A DNA stretch of 64,000 bases, from contig JAPFBL010000068.1 of the NCBI GenBank assembly GCA_026182355.1, positions 11,569,001 to 11,633,000 of the forward strand, given 5' to 3'. Under the pieces are notes generated by a model, which saw nothing but the letters and a program-made list of their open reading frames with translations, did not search any database and was not told the DNA's origin. Numbering within the stretch: the stretch's first letter is position 1; the number at the start of each line of letters is the position of its first letter. Made by a program: the position numbers and the translations under genes. The DNA is from Hermatobates lingyangjiaoensis. Taxonomy: Eukaryota; Arthropoda; Insecta; Hemiptera; Hermatobatidae. This document shows, piece after piece, positions 60,126 to 64,000 of the stretch.

Positions 60126-60599
60126 ACAATTTTTTTAGAAATTATTAATATAATGTTATAATGTCATAACATAAATCTGAGAGTGACGTGACTCTTGACT
60201 TCATTTACCACAACTTTTTCGTCTCAAGTAGGAACTTATACCATAGGTGACCTTCATCAAATGTTGAATAGTCCTACACAACATTTCAAACTGAAAATTC
60301 CATTTCTTACTACTTCTTAGTTTAATAAATTTAATGATATAAAAATTATTTAACTGTCTTCACTTAAAAGTTGTTGTTTTTTAGTAATCTCTGAAGTCGA
60401 TCTCACAATGATAAAAGTTTCAAGATTCAGGTATAATAACTTAGTTTTAACATTCATAAAAATGACAAACAGTAAATAATCAGGTTTGAATCCGATAACC
60501 TTGATATTTTCATACTACTATTCTAATTTTATGATTTGCATTTCAAGGGAAGTTTATAGTAGAGATTAAAATAATCACTAATTAATTAGTTCAAAGAAA

Positions 60600-60790
60600 C
60601 TCAATACATTCTCCCTTGGCATCGAGACAGCCTTCTGGTGTAACGTGGGATTGTCCTCAACTTACCTCCTGCATTGGCATCACCTTGTCATATGTTCTCA
60701 CATCACCTTGGCATATATACTCTAGACATTCCCTTGGAGTTGATGCTGCTATCAATGTTGTATTCATGATGTCGACTTTAATAAAGTGGC
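60600..60790. other. Small GC-richer island with a short direct repeat
   Basis: CATCACCTTG occurs at about 60678 and 60703, each followed by a CATAT phrase. No reading frame. Confidence 0.3.
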
Positions 60791-60933
60791 TATAACAACA
60801 TCAACCAGTTCATCTCACCACGGCTATAACTTTTCTCTACTGCAATATTTTTTAGTTTAATGTTAGGAGTTAGGTAAGAACTGTTTAAGTTTATAACTCA
60901 TTCAGAAATTGTCAAAACATATTTCTTGCTTAC

Positions 60934-60934
<1 letters not shown>

Positions 60935-60996
<62 letters not shown>
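60935..60996. repeat. (TG)n-(GA)n compound microsatellite
   Basis: About 30 bp of TG directly followed by about 32 bp of GA. Confidence 0.97.
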
Positions 60997-60997
<1 letters not shown>

Positions 60998-61209
60998 TGG
61001 ATGAGTGGGCATATGAAAAATTGAATATTTATTTATCCACTATTTTATTAATAAGTTACATTTCATGTTAAATAAGAAGAAATGTATATTTGTTTGGTTA
61101 ATATTGAATTTACGATTAGACAATAAATCTTCTTTTTGGTGAGCCCCAAAATAACTCTATATATCATACAGTTAACAATAATAACTATAAATACAATAAC
61201 CATAATTCA

Positions 61210-61459
61210 TTACAGAATTTTTATTGACAACCGATTTGATCGAAAACCAAAACTAATTTTCCCTTAAGAAGTGCATACTGAGAATTTGATAATCCGTTCG
61301 AATTCTGCCCATAATACTATACAAACCCGGCCGCAATCGGGTTTGGAATACTGCTCGAATTCCAAAAGTATGCTTGAATTCTGGGGGCTGATTTCCTCGA
61401 TATCATTGTTCAACTCCGATTTTTTGAGTTTAAAGTCGTCTGAACACTAAGGTACCACT
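61210..61459 (-). mobile_element. Pogo/Tigger-like MITE relic
   Basis: On the minus strand the end reads AGTGGTACCTTAGTGTTCAG then ACGACTTTAAACTC, close to the CAGTGGTACCTTGG-type tip of pogo-like elements, with TA outside. Inside lie repeated GAATTC/CGAATTC phrases and a GC-rich hairpin, AACCCG and CGGGTT, at about 61325-61344. The opposite tip was not found. Confidence 0.5.
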
Positions 61460-61689
61460 ATACTATAAAGGAAATTACATTAAACATTAACTTTGGTTCT
61501 GAGTATTCAGTAAACATAAAAAAAAAACGGAATTAATTGGAACATTAAAGTCCCAGCTGTACTTACTTGTCAAATTGATTTTGTTTTTGAATGAAACTAG
61601 TTTTGCACCTTCATCTGAATATTAAAGATAACACTTGAACTTTCTACAAGTTTATTCTTACAATAAAGAAGCTCATACAGCTTATCTAC

Positions 61690-61885
61690 AGGTAACTTTT
61701 GGGTTTAATATCAATTTGTTATAACGATGGGACCTGCAGCGCGTCCACAAGGTTATGATAAAAAACATCCACTATGACGCACAGACATCATGCAAAAATT
61801 TTGAAAATGAACTCAGAGGACATAAAACTAACAAAGCCGTCAAAAGTTCTAATAATAATTTTTTATTATTATCGTTAACTTATAA
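61690..61885 (+). mobile_element. Family A 3' tail, diverged copy
   Basis: Blocks in order: ATATCAATTTGTTATAACGATGGGACC, GACGCACAGACATCATGCAAA, GGACATAAAACTAACAAAGC, CGTCAAAAGTTC. The CAGACATCAT and CGTCAAAA blocks fit the family A tail; the ending is degraded to TTATTATTATCG. Confidence 0.5.
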
Positions 61886-63555
61886 TAAATTAAAAAGGAA
61901 GTAAATATGGAAATGAAAATATCATAATGAAGAAAGGAAAAGCCTTCAGGGGATTATAAATTTTTATGTCTGAAAATTTAACTCTCATGATCAAGTCACA
62001 ATTCAAAGGTAAGATTTAGTGGTATTTAAATTTTAAGTTAATAGTTAAATTTACTGACTAGTAAAATATCAAATGCGAAGAGTTTTATTTTAATTTCCCA
62101 ATGCATTTTTTTAAGTACTCGATTTTTGTATAAACTAAAGTGTAACTTTCTCAGTATTTAAAAGATTTACTCATCTACAGTTCTGTGTTTGCACATTTGT
62201 TCAAAGGAATAGCACTTTTTCTCTGATTACCCTTACAGGAATTTAATATGAAAGCCTAATTGTATTTTTCTACCATCTTTATTGTCAACAATGTGTAATA
62301 CACATATTAATTTTGGCTGTCATATGTGTGTGAATTATATTTGTTTTTGAAAAGTACAGCTACACTTTCATTTTCTTCATTTTTAACTTGGAATAATACA
62401 TTATTAAGTTGTGATTAAATATACAGAATTTCTGATAGTAATCAGCTGTTTATAGATTCAGGTTAAACAAACTTTCATTAAAGAGTTGAAGCCGTGCAAA
62501 GTTGAGTTGACCTTGGTCTTTAATACACTTGCGAGTCACTCCAGCCTAGAGGCAGCATATTAATGTCATAACTACCGTGAACTGAAATTTATTTCACTCT
62601 CTCCAGTTAATACCAAGCTTATCCCTCCTTTCACCTACCCTGCCGTCTGTCTAGCTGTAGCAAATCTAATAAACATATAATAGCAGAATAAATTATCAAA
62701 ACCAATATTTGCTCGCTAATATAAATTATTATGGCAGATTCAGGCTAGGTGCCATATCATTATACTGACATCCAGAATGATTGCTTTATTCTCAATTAAG
62801 TTTAAACAGCGTGAGAATCTTGGGCAATGTCGGATGTTCTTAAGTTAAACTAAGTCTTTTTAAATCACCATCAACAATAATCAACACCTAAAACTAATGA
62901 ACTATACTAAAGTTACTTTGCATGAAATCATTGAATTCATCAGTATTCAATACCCTATGCCCTATTAAAAAGAATCAATTTATCAATTTATTCAAGTTAG
63001 AAGTTCATCAACTTAAAAATCATTGTTTTTAAAATTATGAGAGTGCAACTGTCTTACTCAGACTTGTTATCACTAAATATTAAACAGTTTATTAACAACA
63101 ATGAAAAGACCAAAAGACTTTTACATACCTTATTTATGGAAAAAGTCTACATATACTTCATTACTTAATGCATGTAAACAGTTCGTCGGATTTGTTTCAA
63201 ATTTTAACAAGTAAAAGTTAATTTTTAAAGAGGAAAATAATATATTGTCTTTAAAAAATGAATAACCAAGAAAATTAAAAATAATTAGTGTTTTTTATTT
63301 AGATCCATAATTTCTAATAAAAAGATAATTTCCATTTTTACATTATAATTTATTTAAAAGCTTTTCATGTTTAAAATTTAATTCTTCTTATCGCTGACAA
63401 TCGACTGCCTGCTCGAAGTATTGGTCTCAGAAAGTGTTTTGATCGGTTCCTTTTTCGATTTAAAAAAAACTCACTACTATTTTTGATAGCGTCTTCATTA
63501 AATAAAAACATGCGATTACCTTCAAAGACAACTGAGTAGGGATTCAGAGTGTTAA
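61886..63555. other. AT-rich stretch with a GC-richer patch at 62510-62660
   Basis: The patch is C-rich on the right (CCTTTCACCTACCCTGCCG near 62628) and has no reading frame. The rest is A/T-rich with no supported feature. Confidence 0.4.
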
Positions 63556-63835
63556 TACTCTATTTTTATTATGATATGTTACTTGAATATATATTTTTAT
63601 ATACTTGCATGTAAATATATACATCATTTATGTATATATATCAAGGAGGCAGGTCACCTACCTCCTTACCACCATTGGGACTCTTCGCCTCCTGATGAGG
63701 ACAGTTATCGTGATATTAAAGTGAATTATGTCTGTGTCTTCTTTCTGTTACTTTTGTTATAATTTATATATTTCAAAATAATATATATATATACAAGCAT
63801 AAATAGGGAGCAGACCTTCTTTTATACAAATTTTG

Positions 63836-63951
63836 TTAAACTGAATTGCCTTAATCAAACATACCTTTCTTTTAAGCAGTTTGAAATTAGCTAGAAAATA
63901 TGAAAAACTCCTTAAAAGAAAGGTATGTTTGATTAAGGCAATTCAGTTTAA
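63836..63951. repeat. Perfect 41-bp inverted repeat with 34-bp loop, then (TA)n
   Basis: 63836-63876 and 63911-63951 are exact reverse complements. A (TA)n tract follows at 63955-63989. It has the same general build as the other inverted repeats here but no CTGANGA-GAAA motif in the loop. Confidence 0.93.

Positions 63952-63954
<3 letters not shown>

Positions 63955-63989
<35 letters not shown>
63955..63989. repeat. (TA)n microsatellite at the window end
   Basis: An uninterrupted TA tract ending near 63989. Confidence 0.9.
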
Positions 63990-63993
<4 letters not shown>

Positions 63994-64000
63994 GAGTATT

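Overview
This window looks like repeat-rich, AT-rich nuclear DNA from an animal, most likely an insect or other arthropod with a large genome. The reasons are: (TA)n, (CA)n and (GA)n microsatellites; a tRNA-derived SINE with a polymerase III promoter and an insect-like central domain; a decayed Tigger/pogo DNA transposon flanked by TA; many decayed dispersed repeats; and no long open reading frame on either strand. I could not name the species. Nothing indicates a bacterium, plasmid or virus. I find no intact protein-coding gene, rRNA, functional tRNA or CRISPR. The longest ORFs (about 110-146 codons) have no recognisable domain, and the window reads as intergenic or deep intronic sequence.

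Layout. 1-1110: copy of repeat family A, followed by a perfect palindrome, a small inverted-repeat element and a family B copy. 2219-2564: SINE with target-site duplication. 2938-3630: very large, nearly perfect inverted repeat. 8030-9147: Tigger-like transposon with a broken transposase tail. 14184-17514: nested or adjacent family A copies, the older one carrying a 40-bp minisatellite. 18970-19760, 25270-25810 and 27340-27700: (TA)n tracts with palindromic repeats of families B and C. 28525-30087: the best family A copy, with a short relic reading frame. 39400-40203: pogo-like relic and a local duplication. 42241-43023: family B palindrome, a family D repeat and a family A tip. 51301-51440, 59600-61890 and 63836-63989: further repeats.

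Between the repeats, about twenty short stretches (150-800 bp) are clearly richer in G and C than the background and look like single-copy sequence. Examples are 12060-12360 (four GATA motifs), 22200-22690, 28260-28515, 32170-32980, 44580-45030 and 56560-56820. They lack convincing reading frames. I treat them as candidate conserved non-coding elements in a gene desert.

The most interesting signal is a short structured motif shared by otherwise dissimilar repeats: CTGANGA, one spacer base, a self-complementary stem, then GAAA. It resembles the hammerhead ribozyme core but consistently has one extra base after CTGANGA, and I could not find stems I and III. Stem sequences differ between families while base pairing is kept, which suggests selection or shared function at the RNA or DNA structure level.
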